Shown here: positions 1-7,784 of the stretch, in pieces
Numbering within the stretch: the first letter of the stretch is position 1
How the letters are laid out: every line of letters starts with the position of its first letter
NCBI GenBank assembly: GCA_964392915.1
Contig: CAYMRS010000007.1
Location: 1-64,000 of the forward strand
Reading direction: 5' to 3'
Source: JAAYUK01 sp964392915
GTDB taxonomy: Bacteria; Nitrospirota; Thermodesulfovibrionia; Thermodesulfovibrionales; Dissulfurispiraceae
DNA length: 64,000 nucleotides
Program-made: the position numbers and the translations under genes
Notes under the pieces: model-generated
What the model was told of the DNA's origin: nothing
Database searches by the model: none
Seen by the model: only the letters and a program-made list of their open reading frames with translations

Positions 1-95
1 CATCGTTGGTATGTGCGGTCCATCTCCCTACAAAAACTGCCCTCCGGGCGGCTCGTGGTCAGTTTGATGGTGGATTTGGGGCAGCGGAGAAGTAT

Positions 96-125
96 TTGAC
101 CTGAAAATTGCAAACTTCGTAAAGT
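96..125 (+). promoter_or_regulatory. Putative sigma70 promoter of the cupin gene, leaderless layout
   Basis: A TTGACC box (96-101) and a TAAAGT box (120-125) are separated by 18 bp. The ATG of the cupin gene follows the -10 box after only 6 bases and there is no Shine-Dalgarno sequence, so transcription would start at or next to the start codon. The boxes are seen; their use as a promoter is inferred. Confidence 0.4.
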
Positions 126-131
126 ATAGCC

Positions 132-653
132 ATGAAAAAAGATAGATCTTCCCTTCGTCACGACAATGCCGCATCATGCGACTGGCTGAATGGGGACCGG
201 CACAAAAAAAGGGATAACAGGAACCGCATCTACCGGTGCGACAACTACACCTGGCAGGGGGTCAAAGCGGAATCCTATAAGCAGGAAAGCGGCGACTGGG
301 CAGCAATTGTACGGCAGGATCTGATCGGAAGCAAAGGCGAAACGCCGCATTTTCATCTCCGCTATTTTGAAATCGCTCCCGGCGGATACAGCAGCCACGA
401 AAAGCACGAACATGAACATGTCGTGGTCTGCGTTCGAGGCAACGGAACTGTCCGGGTCGGAAAAAAACAGCACACAGTCAGACATCTGGATACGGTGTAT
501 ATCGCACCCGGCAGCCCTCATCAGCTTTTAAACCCCTATGATGAGCCGTTCGGATTCCTCTGCGTCGTTAATGCTGAACGTGACAGGCCGGTTCCCGTCT
601 CTGCAAAGAGGAAGCGTCCGCCCGCATCAGCACAAAAAAGCGGGCAGAAATGA
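132..653 (+). CDS. Small cupin-domain protein
   Basis: A 173-residue protein with a single conserved cupin barrel (about residues 75-150). Cupin motif 1 is visible as GGYSSHEKHEHEHVVV, with several histidines and a following G-x-G turn. Motif 2 is visible as VYIAPGSPHQLLNP with its P-x-x-P-H. These residues normally hold a metal ion. The first 50 residues are very polar and the last 20 are lysine-rich, with no signal peptide, so it is probably cytosolic. The substrate cannot be told: stand-alone cupins include isomerases, dioxygenases and sensors. No other Met lies near the start and no ribosome site precedes it. Its last codons lie inside the terminator of the opposing secA gene. Confidence 0.75.
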   Translation: MKKDRSSLRHDNAASCDWLNGDRHKKRDNRNRIYRCDNYTWQGVKAESYKQESGDWAAIVRQDLIGSKGETPHFHLRYFEIAPGGYSSHEKHEHEHVVVCVRGNGTVRVGKKQHTVRHLDTVYIAPGSPHQLLNPYDEPFGFLCVVNAERDRPVPVSAKRKRPPASAQKSGQK

Positions 654-668
654 TTCTCCTGCCCGCTT
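633..668 (-). terminator. Rho-independent terminator of secA, inside the cupin 3' end
   Basis: The arms AAGCGGGCAG (638-647) and CTGCCCGCTT (659-668) form a perfect 10-bp stem. Read on the minus strand, the stem is followed by six T (639-634), so it terminates secA. On the plus strand no T-run follows. It overlaps the last five sense codons and the stop codon of the cupin gene. Confidence 0.75.
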
Positions 669-709
669 GATCTGTTCTGTCGTGCTTATTGCTGTTTAGC
701 CGTCAACGG

Positions 710-3373
710 TTACTTGCCGCAACACTTTTTGTGTTTCTTGCCGCTTCCGCACGGACACGGATCGTTCCGGCCGACCTTGCCGCCCCGATCGGCCGACGGC
801 CGCGGTCCTTCTTCGTTCCGGTTGTATGTAATGCGTTGCTCCTGCTTCCGGGGGAGCTCTTCCTCAGCTTCATGACGGATCTGAATCTTCAGCAGACGGG
901 AAAGAACCTCGGACGAAATACGGTCTGACATCTCCTCAAAGAGCGTGAAAGCCTCTTTCTTGTATTCGACAAGCGGATCGCGCTGCGCATAGCCGCGAAG
1001 CCCGATACCCTGTTTCATGTGGTCAACGGCAAGCAGATGATCTTTCCACTGGGCATCGATAACCTGAAGGAATATCATGCGCTCAATATAGCGCATCAGC
1101 TCGCTGCCGGCTTCCCGTTCTTTATTCTCATAGAGCGTCCGGACGCTGTTGACTGCGGCATCCTGGAGTTCATCAGGATTCAGGCGCTCGGCATCGGGAA
1201 TCCTTATTCCGAAAACACCAAACAACGTATCTTTCAACGAAACCATATCCCACTCTTCAGGGACAACGTCATCGGGACAATAATGCGCAATCATGCCCGC
1301 AGAAAGAGTCTCGGCAATTTCCAGGATACGCGCCTTCAGCGACTCACTTTCAAGCACTTCGCGACGGTACGCATAAATCTCCCTGCGCTGCTTGTTCATG
1401 ACGTCGTCATACTGCAGCAGATGCTTTCTGATGTCGAAGTTATGCGCTTCGACCTTTTTCTGGGCTCCCTCGATGGCTTTCGTTACCATCTTGTTTTCAA
1501 TCGGAACATCTTCTTCCATCTTGAGCAGATCCATGAGAGTGTTGATGCGGTCGGAACCAAAGATGCGCATGAGATCATCCTCAAGAGAGAGATAGAAGCG
1601 GGATGAGCCGGGATCTCCCTGCCGTCCGGAACGGCCTCTCAGCTGGTTGTCGATGCGCCGAGCTTCGTGGCGCTCTGTAGCAAGAATGTGCAGACCGCCG
1701 GCCTGCAGCACCTGTTCCTTTTCCAACTGGCAGACCGCCTTTGCCTTGTCGAGTGCGGCGGCATATTCTTCGCGGGTATAGTCATTCGGGTCTTTTAGCA
1801 GTTCGCGGGCAAGCCCGGTCGGGTTTCCTCCGAGTACAATGTCAGTGCCGCGTCCCGCCATGTTCGTCGCGATGGTAACCGCACCATACCGGCCGGCCTG
1901 GGCAACAATCTCTGCTTCCTTTTCATGATGTTTCGCATTGAGCACAAAATGCCTGATGCCTTTTTTTTTCAGCAGTGAACCTAATTGCTCTGACTTCTCA
2001 ATGGACGTGGTGCCCACGAGCACCGGCTGTCCTTTCGCGTTGCACTCGGCGATTTCGTTGATAACCGCGTTATACTTTCCGTGCTCAGACTTGTAGACCA
2101 TATCAGCCTGATCAGCCCGGATCATCGGGCGGTTGGTCGGGATGACAACGACGTCGAGGTTGTAAATCTCCGCAAATTCTGCAGCTTCGGTATCCGCAGT
2201 GCCGGTCATGCCAGCCAGTTTGTCATACATGCGGAAAAGATTCTGGAAGGTAATCGTCGCGAGTGTCTGGTTTTCGTTCTCTATCTTGACGCCCTCTTTT
2301 GCCTCGATAGCCTGATGGAGGCCGTCCGACCAGCGTCTGCCCGGCATGAGACGGCCGGTAAACTCGTCAACGATGACAATCTCGCCATCCTTCACAACGT
2401 AGTCGACATCTAGCTTGAAAAGATGGTGGGCGCGAAGCGCCTGCAGCACATGATGCACCAGTTCGATATTCGCCGGGTCGTACAGATTCGCCACGCCGAT
2501 AAGACGCTCAGCCTTGGCGCTTCCTGATTCGGTCATGACGACCGACTTTAGTTTTTCATCTATCTTGAAATCTTCGTCAGGCTTCAGGTTCGGGACAATA
2601 CGGTTGATTTTGTAATATTTGTCGGTTGAATCTTCGGACGGGCCTGAAATGATGAGCGGGGTTCTCGCCTCGTCGATAAGAATGCTGTCCACTTCATCGA
2701 CGATTGCAAAATTCAGCTCGCGCTGGGCGAATTCGGCGAGATCATACTTCATGTTGTCGCGAAGATAATCGAAGCCAAACTCATTGTTTGTGCCATACGT
2801 GATATCAGCACGATACGCTTCCTGTCGGGTACACGGACGCAGATAATCCAGACGCTTGTCCGGCGCCAGATAGGCAGGATCGTAGAGAAACGACGCGTCA
2901 TGCTGAATAACGCCAATGGAAAGGTCGAGAAAATGATACACGGGAGCCATCCATCTCGCGTCACGCTTGGCAAGATAATCATTGACGGTCACAACATGCA
3001 CGCCCTTGCCGGTCAGCGCATTGAGACAGACCGGCAGTGTGGCGACCAGTGTCTTGCCCTCTCCGGTTTTCATTTCAGCGATTTTGCCCTCATGCAGGAC
3101 GGTTCCGCCGATAATCTGCACATCAAAGTGGCGCATGTTCAGCTGCCGCTTTGATACTTCACGAACAACCGCGAACACATCATCCCGGACCTCTTCCAGT
3201 TCCGCGCCACTCCGGAGTCTGGACCGAAAATCGGCCGCTTTTGCCCGGAGCACGTCATCGGAAAGGCTTGAAATGCCTGATTCAAGTGCGTTCACACGGT
3301 CGACTGCGCTAAAAAACCGCTTGATCTCACGCTCATTCTTGGTACCGAAAATCTTATTGAGTAGTCCAAACAT
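710..3373 (-). CDS. secA: Protein translocase ATPase SecA
   Basis: SecA is the motor that pushes unfolded preproteins through SecYEG at the cytoplasmic membrane. The 887-residue product starts MFGLLNKIFGTKNERE, the usual SecA start. It has the Walker A motif MKTGEGKT near residue 105, a DEVDS Walker B, the GRGTDIVLGG and QLRGRSGRQGDPG helicase motifs, and a C-terminal zinc motif CPCGSGKKHKKCC that binds SecB and lipid in other SecA proteins. I chose the ATG at 3373 over upstream in-frame codons because homology begins there; it has no Shine-Dalgarno sequence. A good stem-loop follows the stop. The gene is monocistronic and divergent from pilT. Confidence 0.97.
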   Translation of the reverse strand: MFGLLNKIFGTKNEREIKRFFSAVDRVNALESGISSLSDDVLRAKAADFRSRLRSGAELEEVRDDVFAVVREVSKRQLNMRHFDVQIIGGTVLHEGKIAEMKTGEGKTLVATLPVCLNALTGKGVHVVTVNDYLAKRDARWMAPVYHFLDLSIGVIQHDASFLYDPAYLAPDKRLDYLRPCTRQEAYRADITYGTNNEFGFDYLRDNMKYDLAEFAQRELNFAIVDEVDSILIDEARTPLIISGPSEDSTDKYYKINRIVPNLKPDEDFKIDEKLKSVVMTESGSAKAERLIGVANLYDPANIELVHHVLQALRAHHLFKLDVDYVVKDGEIVIVDEFTGRLMPGRRWSDGLHQAIEAKEGVKIENENQTLATITFQNLFRMYDKLAGMTGTADTEAAEFAEIYNLDVVVIPTNRPMIRADQADMVYKSEHGKYNAVINEIAECNAKGQPVLVGTTSIEKSEQLGSLLKKKGIRHFVLNAKHHEKEAEIVAQAGRYGAVTIATNMAGRGTDIVLGGNPTGLARELLKDPNDYTREEYAAALDKAKAVCQLEKEQVLQAGGLHILATERHEARRIDNQLRGRSGRQGDPGSSRFYLSLEDDLMRIFGSDRINTLMDLLKMEEDVPIENKMVTKAIEGAQKKVEAHNFDIRKHLLQYDDVMNKQRREIYAYRREVLESESLKARILEIAETLSAGMIAHYCPDDVVPEEWDMVSLKDTLFGVFGIRIPDAERLNPDELQDAAVNSVRTLYENKEREAGSELMRYIERMIFLQVIDAQWKDHLLAVDHMKQGIGLRGYAQRDPLVEYKKEAFTLFEEMSDRISSEVLSRLLKIQIRHEAEEELPRKQEQRITYNRNEEGPRPSADRGGKVGRNDPCPCGSGKKHKKCCGK

Positions 3374-3379
3374 CTTCAT

Positions 3380-3409
3380 ATTGTAAAAGCTGAGGTATTC
3401 CGATTGCAA
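3380..3409 (-). promoter_or_regulatory. Putative secA promoter, leaderless layout
   Basis: On the minus strand TTGCAA (3409-3404) and TACAAT (3385-3380) are 18 bp apart. The -10 box ends six bases before the secA ATG at 3373, so the predicted transcript begins at or next to the start codon. This agrees with the missing ribosome-binding site. Confidence 0.45.
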
Positions 3410-3470
3410 GGAATTTCGCCTTGCTGGATAGCTTTATGAAAAGTGTTAAGCTACGCAACCGGCATGCCAG

Positions 3471-3499
3471 TTGATGTTTTAGCGTAAATCTGTTATAAA
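3471..3499 (+). promoter_or_regulatory. Sigma70-type promoter of the pilT operon
   Basis: TTGATG (3471-3476) and TATAAA (3494-3499) have an ideal 17-bp spacing. Transcription would start near 3506, giving a leader of about 40 bases with the ribosome site AGGAGA at 3531 before the ATG at 3546. Confidence 0.6.
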
Positions 3500-3545
3500 T
3501 GAACATTACAATGCAAGCAGGTCTGAAGACAGGAGAGAGTGACCC

Positions 3546-4619
3546 ATGGCAAAAATTGACGCTTTTTTCAAACTGATGCTTGAGCAGAACGCCTCCGACC
3601 TTCACATGGTGGCGGGTCAGCAACCTGTTCTCAGAGTTCGCGGCGAGATGGAACGCATTCAATACAAGACTCTCGACAGCGATGAACTGCGGGCTATGCT
3701 TTATGAGATAGCTCCGGAAGATAAAATCAAGATATTTGAAGAGACCGGCGACATGGACTTCGGCTATGAAGTGCCCGGCATTGCCCGATTCCGCTGCAAT
3801 TTTTTCATGCAGAAATATGGCATCGGTTCGGTCTTCCGCCTGATTCCGAGTGAAATCGTGACAATCGATCAACTCGGCCTTCCCTCGATTTGCAAGAAGT
3901 TCGCCATGCTCCACAAGGGTCTGATTCTTGTCACCGGTCCGACCGGAAGCGGAAAATCTACTACTCTCGCCGCTATTATCGACCACTCGAATAAAAACAG
4001 GAAAGACCACATCATCACCATCGAGGATCCTATTGAATTCGTGCATTCCAGCAGGGGATGCATCATCAATCACCGTGAAGTCGGCACGCATACCCGCTCG
4101 TTCGCGGCGGCGCTGCGTGGCGCCCTCAGAGAGGACCCCGACATTATCCTCGTTGGTGAAATGCGCGACGTTGAGACGATTCAGCTTGCTCTGGAGGCAG
4201 CGTCCACCGGCCATCTTGTCTTTGCCACCCTGCATACCACAAGCGCGACCAAGACCGTCGACCGTGTTATAGACGTTTTCCCGGCGCACCAGCAGGCTCA
4301 GATACGGACCACCCTTTCGGAAAGCCTGAAAGGCGTCATCGCACAGAACCTATTCAAACGGGTTGATAAAAAAGGCAGATGCGCATGCGTAGAGGTGCTC
4401 GTCTGCACTTACGCAGTGGCAAACCTGATACGTGAAAACAAGACACATCAGCTAGCTTCTTCAATGCAGACCGGCCGCAAGATCGGCATGCAGACCCTTG
4501 ATGACGCGATTCTGGATCTGCTGATGAAGAAATGGATTTCGCCTGAGGATGCCTATGACAAGGCAATTGACAAGGATAAGTTCAAATCGTATCTGCGTGA
4601 AATTCCGCCGGACTTTTAA
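3546..4619 (+). CDS. pilT: Type IV pilus retraction ATPase PilT
   Basis: PilT is the hexameric cytoplasmic ATPase that disassembles type IV pili and powers twitching. The 357 residues match the family length. An N-terminal PAS-like domain is followed by Walker A GPTGSGKST (131-139), the Asp box IITIEDPIEFVH (157-168), Walker B DIILVGEMRD (199-208) and the His box GHLVFATLHT (222-231). The usual AIRAGK motif near the C-terminus is not obvious. AGGAGA lies nine bases before the ATG. A second pilT-like gene and a receiver-like gene follow within 20 and 11 bases, so the three form one operon. No pilin or assembly gene is in the window. Confidence 0.93.
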   Translation: MAKIDAFFKLMLEQNASDLHMVAGQQPVLRVRGEMERIQYKTLDSDELRAMLYEIAPEDKIKIFEETGDMDFGYEVPGIARFRCNFFMQKYGIGSVFRLIPSEIVTIDQLGLPSICKKFAMLHKGLILVTGPTGSGKSTTLAAIIDHSNKNRKDHIITIEDPIEFVHSSRGCIINHREVGTHTRSFAAALRGALREDPDIILVGEMRDVETIQLALEAASTGHLVFATLHTTSATKTVDRVIDVFPAHQQAQIRTTLSESLKGVIAQNLFKRVDKKGRCACVEVLVCTYAVANLIRENKTHQLASSMQTGRKIGMQTLDDAILDLLMKKWISPEDAYDKAIDKDKFKSYLREIPPDF

Positions 4620-4639
4620 GCCAAGAGGGAGATGATGCT

Positions 4640-5836
4640 ATGAGAAAACGTGAGCTGGACCTGATTCTGGCGGAGATGCTTGAGAGTCATGACAATGTCT
4701 CCGACCTCAATTTCACGGTAGGAAAACCCCCGCAGGTCGAATCGGCCGGCGAATTGAAAGAGGTCGTATTCGACAACCCGATTCTGAACAAACCGTTAAC
4801 GCCTTTTCAGACCGAAGTTATGGCGCTCAATCTCATCAACGCCGACCGGCGCCTGACCGAAAATCTGGTCACCTATGGCTACTGCGATCTCTCCTACACA
4901 CTGCCCGGCCGTGCCCGTTTCCGTGTCAATGTTTTCCAGCAGCGCGGCACGCTTTCCATCGTGTTGAGGAAACTTTCTACGCGGGTGCCGTCTCTTGATG
5001 AACTCAAGATTCCCCCGGTGCTTGCCGAGATTGCCCGTGAAAAAAACGGACTGGTTCTGGTCACCGGAGCCACCGGCAGCGGTAAATCGTCGACACTGGC
5101 AGCCATCCTTGATATCGTAAATGAGAAACTCCCGGTGCATGTCATCACGCTGGAAGACCCGGTCGAGTTTGTGCATTCTCATAAGGTCGCTACTTTCAAC
5201 CAGCGTGAATTGGGCGCCGATTTTGATACGTATTCCGGCGGTCTCCGCGCGGCGCTTCGTCAGGCGCCGAAAATCATCCTGGTCGGCGAAATGCGCGATC
5301 GGGAAACCGTTGAAATTGCCATGACGGCGGCCGAAACAGGCCATCTGGTTCTTTCGACAATTCACACGATTGACGCCGGTCAGACTATCAACAGAATCGT
5401 AGGCTTTTTCGAAAAAGAGGAAGAACGGCAGGTTCGCATTCGCCTTGCTGATACCCTTCGCTGGACAGTCAGCCAGCGCCTTCTGCCAAAAATCGGGGGC
5501 GGGCGCATTGCCGCTGTGGAAATCATGAAGACCAATCTGCGCGTGAAGGAATGTATCGCGATGGGAGAGTCGGAAGGAAAAACCTTCTATGAAATTATCG
5601 AGACTGGCGAGGCCTTCGGCATGCAGACTTTCGACAAGGCTATTATCAAGTGCTATGAAGCAGGGTTCATTACAGAGGAAACCGCGCTTGCCTTTGCTAC
5701 CCGCAAGGCGGTCGTGGGACGGGGACTTGATATGAACAAGGCTGCAAAAGGGCAGAAGACGTCGGATATCGAAGGATTGAGAATTGATGGCGAATATGCC
5801 CGGCGCGTCAAAGCGATGCAGCAAAAAAAGATGTAA
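4640..5836 (+). CDS. PilT/PilU-family ATPase, second copy
   Basis: A 398-residue paralog of the preceding PilT, with the same domain order: Walker A GATGSGKSS (143-151), Asp box VITLEDPVEFVH, Walker B IILVGEMRDRETVEIA and His box GHLVLSTIHT. It is about 40 residues longer, mainly at the C-terminus after the ATPase core, which recalls PilU, an accessory retraction ATPase that works with PilT. It is translated from the ATG after GAGGGAG, 20 bases downstream of pilT. I call it PilU-like by context only, since PilT paralogs are hard to name from sequence. Confidence 0.88.
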   Translation: MRKRELDLILAEMLESHDNVSDLNFTVGKPPQVESAGELKEVVFDNPILNKPLTPFQTEVMALNLINADRRLTENLVTYGYCDLSYTLPGRARFRVNVFQQRGTLSIVLRKLSTRVPSLDELKIPPVLAEIAREKNGLVLVTGATGSGKSSTLAAILDIVNEKLPVHVITLEDPVEFVHSHKVATFNQRELGADFDTYSGGLRAALRQAPKIILVGEMRDRETVEIAMTAAETGHLVLSTIHTIDAGQTINRIVGFFEKEEERQVRIRLADTLRWTVSQRLLPKIGGGRIAAVEIMKTNLRVKECIAMGESEGKTFYEIIETGEAFGMQTFDKAIIKCYEAGFITEETALAFATRKAVVGRGLDMNKAAKGQKTSDIEGLRIDGEYARRVKAMQQKKM

Positions 5837-5847
5837 AGAGGGATGCC

Positions 5848-6330
5848 ATGACCATGTCACCAAACGAGAATACCGCTGGTTTCGTTCCCTATGATGAGAC
5901 GGCAAAAAGATCGCTCATATGTGATACGGACGCTGCTGCGCAGAAGTTTCTGGCAGCTGCCCTCACCTCACTGGGCTTTCGGCCTGATCTGGCAACCTCA
6001 ATCGACGAACTTGCCGAGAATGTGAAATACAATCAGTACGATGTGATTGTCGTCAGTGACAGCTTTTCGGTGAATCCGAAAGGCGAGAACGAAGCGATCA
6101 GCTTTTTTCAGGATTTGCCGATGGGAATACGAAGGAAATTTCTGGTCGTCTTTTATGGACCTTCATTCACTACGCTTGACAACATGACAGCCTTGGGGCT
6201 GGGGGTGAATCTCGTCATCAACACGAAGGACATGCAGAGTTTTCCCTCAATCGCGGCAAAGGCATATGCGGAAAACGAGCTGTTCTTCCGCGTGATGAAC
6301 CAGACATACAGCCTCGCCGGGAAAAACTGA
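5848..6330 (+). CDS. Degenerate receiver-like (CheY-fold) protein
   Basis: A 160-residue protein with the alternating hydrophobic strands of a response-regulator receiver. Strand 1, KRSLICDTDAAAQKFL, carries one acidic pair position. Strand 3, YDVIVVSDSFSVNP, has serine where the phospho-accepting Asp normally sits and an Asp one place later. The strand-5 lysine is not in a recognisable K-P pair. It is therefore probably a non-canonical receiver that cannot be phosphorylated in the usual way. It is the third gene of the pilT operon, 11 bases after the second ATPase, so a role in switching pilus motors is plausible but inferred. It converges on the next gene with a 3-base gap. Confidence 0.7.
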   Translation: MTMSPNENTAGFVPYDETAKRSLICDTDAAAQKFLAAALTSLGFRPDLATSIDELAENVKYNQYDVIVVSDSFSVNPKGENEAISFFQDLPMGIRRKFLVVFYGPSFTTLDNMTALGLGVNLVINTKDMQSFPSIAAKAYAENELFFRVMNQTYSLAGKN

Positions 6331-6333
6331 GCT

Positions 6334-6753
6334 TTACAGTTTTACGGTTCTGCCGGATATGCCGAGCTTTTCTTTCAGACGGTCGTGTTCTGCTTTCAGC
6401 AATGCATATTCTTCGGTTGTCTGTCGCAGCCGTTCTGCAAGTGCATTCAGGACAAAACTGAATTCGTAGGACATTTTATTGAGTTCATAGTCGAGAAACT
6501 CTTTGTCAATGACACCGATTTCAACATCACCGACAGCTCTTGCCGTAGCGGGACGCGGCTTCTTGTCGACAAAGCTCAATTCGCCGATAATCGCGCCTTT
6601 TTCCAATATGGCAATCACTGACTTCTTGCCTTCAACGGCTTTGGAGATTTCCACCCTGCCGGCAAGAACAAGATACAGCGAATCACCATAACTGCCTTCC
6701 TTGACAAGAATGTCTCCGTCAGAAAACTTGAGTTTATCAACTATTTTTCTCAT
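6334..6753 (-). CDS. Cyclic nucleotide-binding domain protein
   Basis: A 139-residue protein made of one CAP_ED (Crp-like effector) domain. The phosphate-binding cassette is visible as GAIIGELSFVDKKPRPATARA, with the Glu and Arg that hold the cyclic phosphate and ribose. It lacks the helix-turn-helix of Crp and ends in a helical, coiled-coil-like tail (about residues 95-130), so it is a stand-alone sensor or partner, not a transcription factor. GGAG lies about ten bases before the ATG. It faces the pilT operon tail to tail; a link to pilus control is possible but only positional. Confidence 0.85.
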   Translation of the reverse strand: MRKIVDKLKFSDGDILVKEGSYGDSLYLVLAGRVEISKAVEGKKSVIAILEKGAIIGELSFVDKKPRPATARAVGDVEIGVIDKEFLDYELNKMSYEFSFVLNALAERLRQTTEEYALLKAEHDRLKEKLGISGRTVKL

Positions 6754-6782
6754 ACCATTGAGTCTCCGTTCACGTTGCCAAA

Positions 6783-6811
6783 ATTATAAATTCGGAGAGA
6801 ACAAAAATCAA
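6783..6811 (-). promoter_or_regulatory. Sigma70-type promoter of the cNMP-binding gene
   Basis: On the minus strand TTGATT (6811-6806) and a perfect TATAAT (6788-6783) are 17 bp apart. The predicted leader of about 22 bases contains the GGAG ribosome site. Confidence 0.6.
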
Positions 6812-6939
6812 TGTAAATTTCGAAGTCAGAAGTTTTGGAGTTGCCCACGAAGAGAAAAAACTGCTCGGCATGCTCTGAAACTGCATTCCTCCTCAGTGCT
6901 TCCTAATATCAATGGCTTCCTGGGCTGTCTTGCGCTCAT

Positions 6940-6967
6940 AGGCATTCTCCTATGTTACAGAATGCCT
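6940..6967. repeat. 9-bp inverted repeat with 10-base loop
   Basis: AGGCATTCT (6940-6948) is exactly complementary to AGAATGCCT (6959-6967). No T-run follows on either strand, so it is not an obvious terminator. It could be an operator or part of a small structured RNA. Confidence 0.4.
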
Positions 6968-7071
6968 CAAGATCATGCAATTCTTACACTGGAAAGCATG
7001 TGAAACACTAAAGGAGCGCTGTCTGTCTCCTGTTTCCTCATATGCTGCATGCCGCTTATCCCGCCTTCCGA

Positions 7072-7100
7072 TTTTCCAGGCACGCAATCTGGGGTATAAT
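7072..7100 (+). promoter_or_regulatory. Promoter of the cyclophilin gene
   Basis: A perfect TATAAT (7095-7100) has a weak -35 box TTTTCC (7072-7077) at 17 bp. A strong ribosome site AAGGAGGG (7114-7121) follows. Confidence 0.5.
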
Positions 7101-7126
7101 AAGCACAGTCGACAAGGAGGGAAATG

Positions 7127-7729
7127 ATGCGGTTCCTGAAAGTTTCGATTGTATTTGCAGCTATTGTGCTTTTTGCCGTTGCAGCATGCTCAGAAAAGAA
7201 GCCTCAACAAATCGTTCAGAAGGAGAACAGGAAGATGTCTGAAAAACGCGCAATCATTACAACCAAACTCGGAGAAATCGAGCTGAAGCTCTTGCCGGAT
7301 GTCGCACCGGGCCACGTGCAGAACTTTATCGATCTCGCACAGAAGGGATTTTACGATGGAACAACCTTTCACCGCGTCATTCCCGCATTCATGATTCAGG
7401 GCGGCGACCCGAACTCCAGGGATGCCGACAAGTCAAAGCATGGCATGGGCGGCCCCGGCCATACCATCAAAGCAGAATTCAACGCGACTCCGCACAAGCG
7501 CGGCATACTCTCGATGGCGCGCGCCGGACATCCTGATTCCGCCGGCTCACAGTTTTTTATCTGCGTGGCTGATGCCCCATTCCTCGATCGTCAGTACACA
7601 GCATTCGGTGAGGTTGTGAAGGGGATGGAAGTAGCCGATAAGATCGTGAGCGAACCCCGCGATCGAAATGACAACCCAAATGAGCGGATTGAGATGAAAG
7701 TTCGCATCGTGGAAGCAACAGCACAGTAA
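7127..7729 (+). CDS. Cyclophilin-type peptidyl-prolyl isomerase, lipoprotein
   Basis: This enzyme speeds cis-trans isomerisation of prolyl bonds during protein folding. A signal sequence of about 20 residues ends in the lipobox AVAAC, so the product should be a lipoprotein on the periplasmic side. The cyclophilin core shows FHRVIPAFMIQGGDP and SAGSQFFICVADAPFLD, which contain the catalytic Arg and binding Phe and Gln residues. Two adjacent ATG codons occur (7124 and 7127); AAGGAGGG is best spaced for the second. The 200-residue size is normal for a secreted bacterial cyclophilin (PpiA/PpiB type). It is probably monocistronic, with a GC hairpin behind it. Confidence 0.92.
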   Translation: MRFLKVSIVFAAIVLFAVAACSEKKPQQIVQKENRKMSEKRAIITTKLGEIELKLLPDVAPGHVQNFIDLAQKGFYDGTTFHRVIPAFMIQGGDPNSRDADKSKHGMGGPGHTIKAEFNATPHKRGILSMARAGHPDSAGSQFFICVADAPFLDRQYTAFGEVVKGMEVADKIVSEPRDRNDNPNERIEMKVRIVEATAQ

Positions 7730-7749
7730 TAATTCGGCCACTCTAAGGA

Positions 7750-7774
7750 CGGACGCGCGCTCTGCGCGCGTCCG
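7750..7774. repeat. GC-rich hairpin between ppi and diguanylate cyclase genes
   Basis: An 11-bp perfect stem CGGACGCGCGC / GCGCGCGTCCG closes a three-base TCT loop. No T-run follows on either strand, so it is an atypical terminator at best. It ends ten bases before the next start codon and could also limit ribosome access there. Confidence 0.5.
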
Positions 7775-7784
7775 CATAACAGAT

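Larger units (their letters stand above)
6754..7126. other. Intergenic region between divergent genes
   Basis: This 370-base stretch holds a promoter for the cyclic nucleotide-binding gene at its left end (6783-6811) and a promoter with ribosome site for the cyclophilin gene at its right end. Between them I see only a 9-bp inverted repeat at 6940-6967 and no convincing open frame. Confidence 0.5.

Noticed and set aside
3354..4289. Open frame of 311 codons on the minus strand opposite pilT
   Set aside because: It is the complement of the conserved PilT ATPase core and shows no domain pattern of its own.
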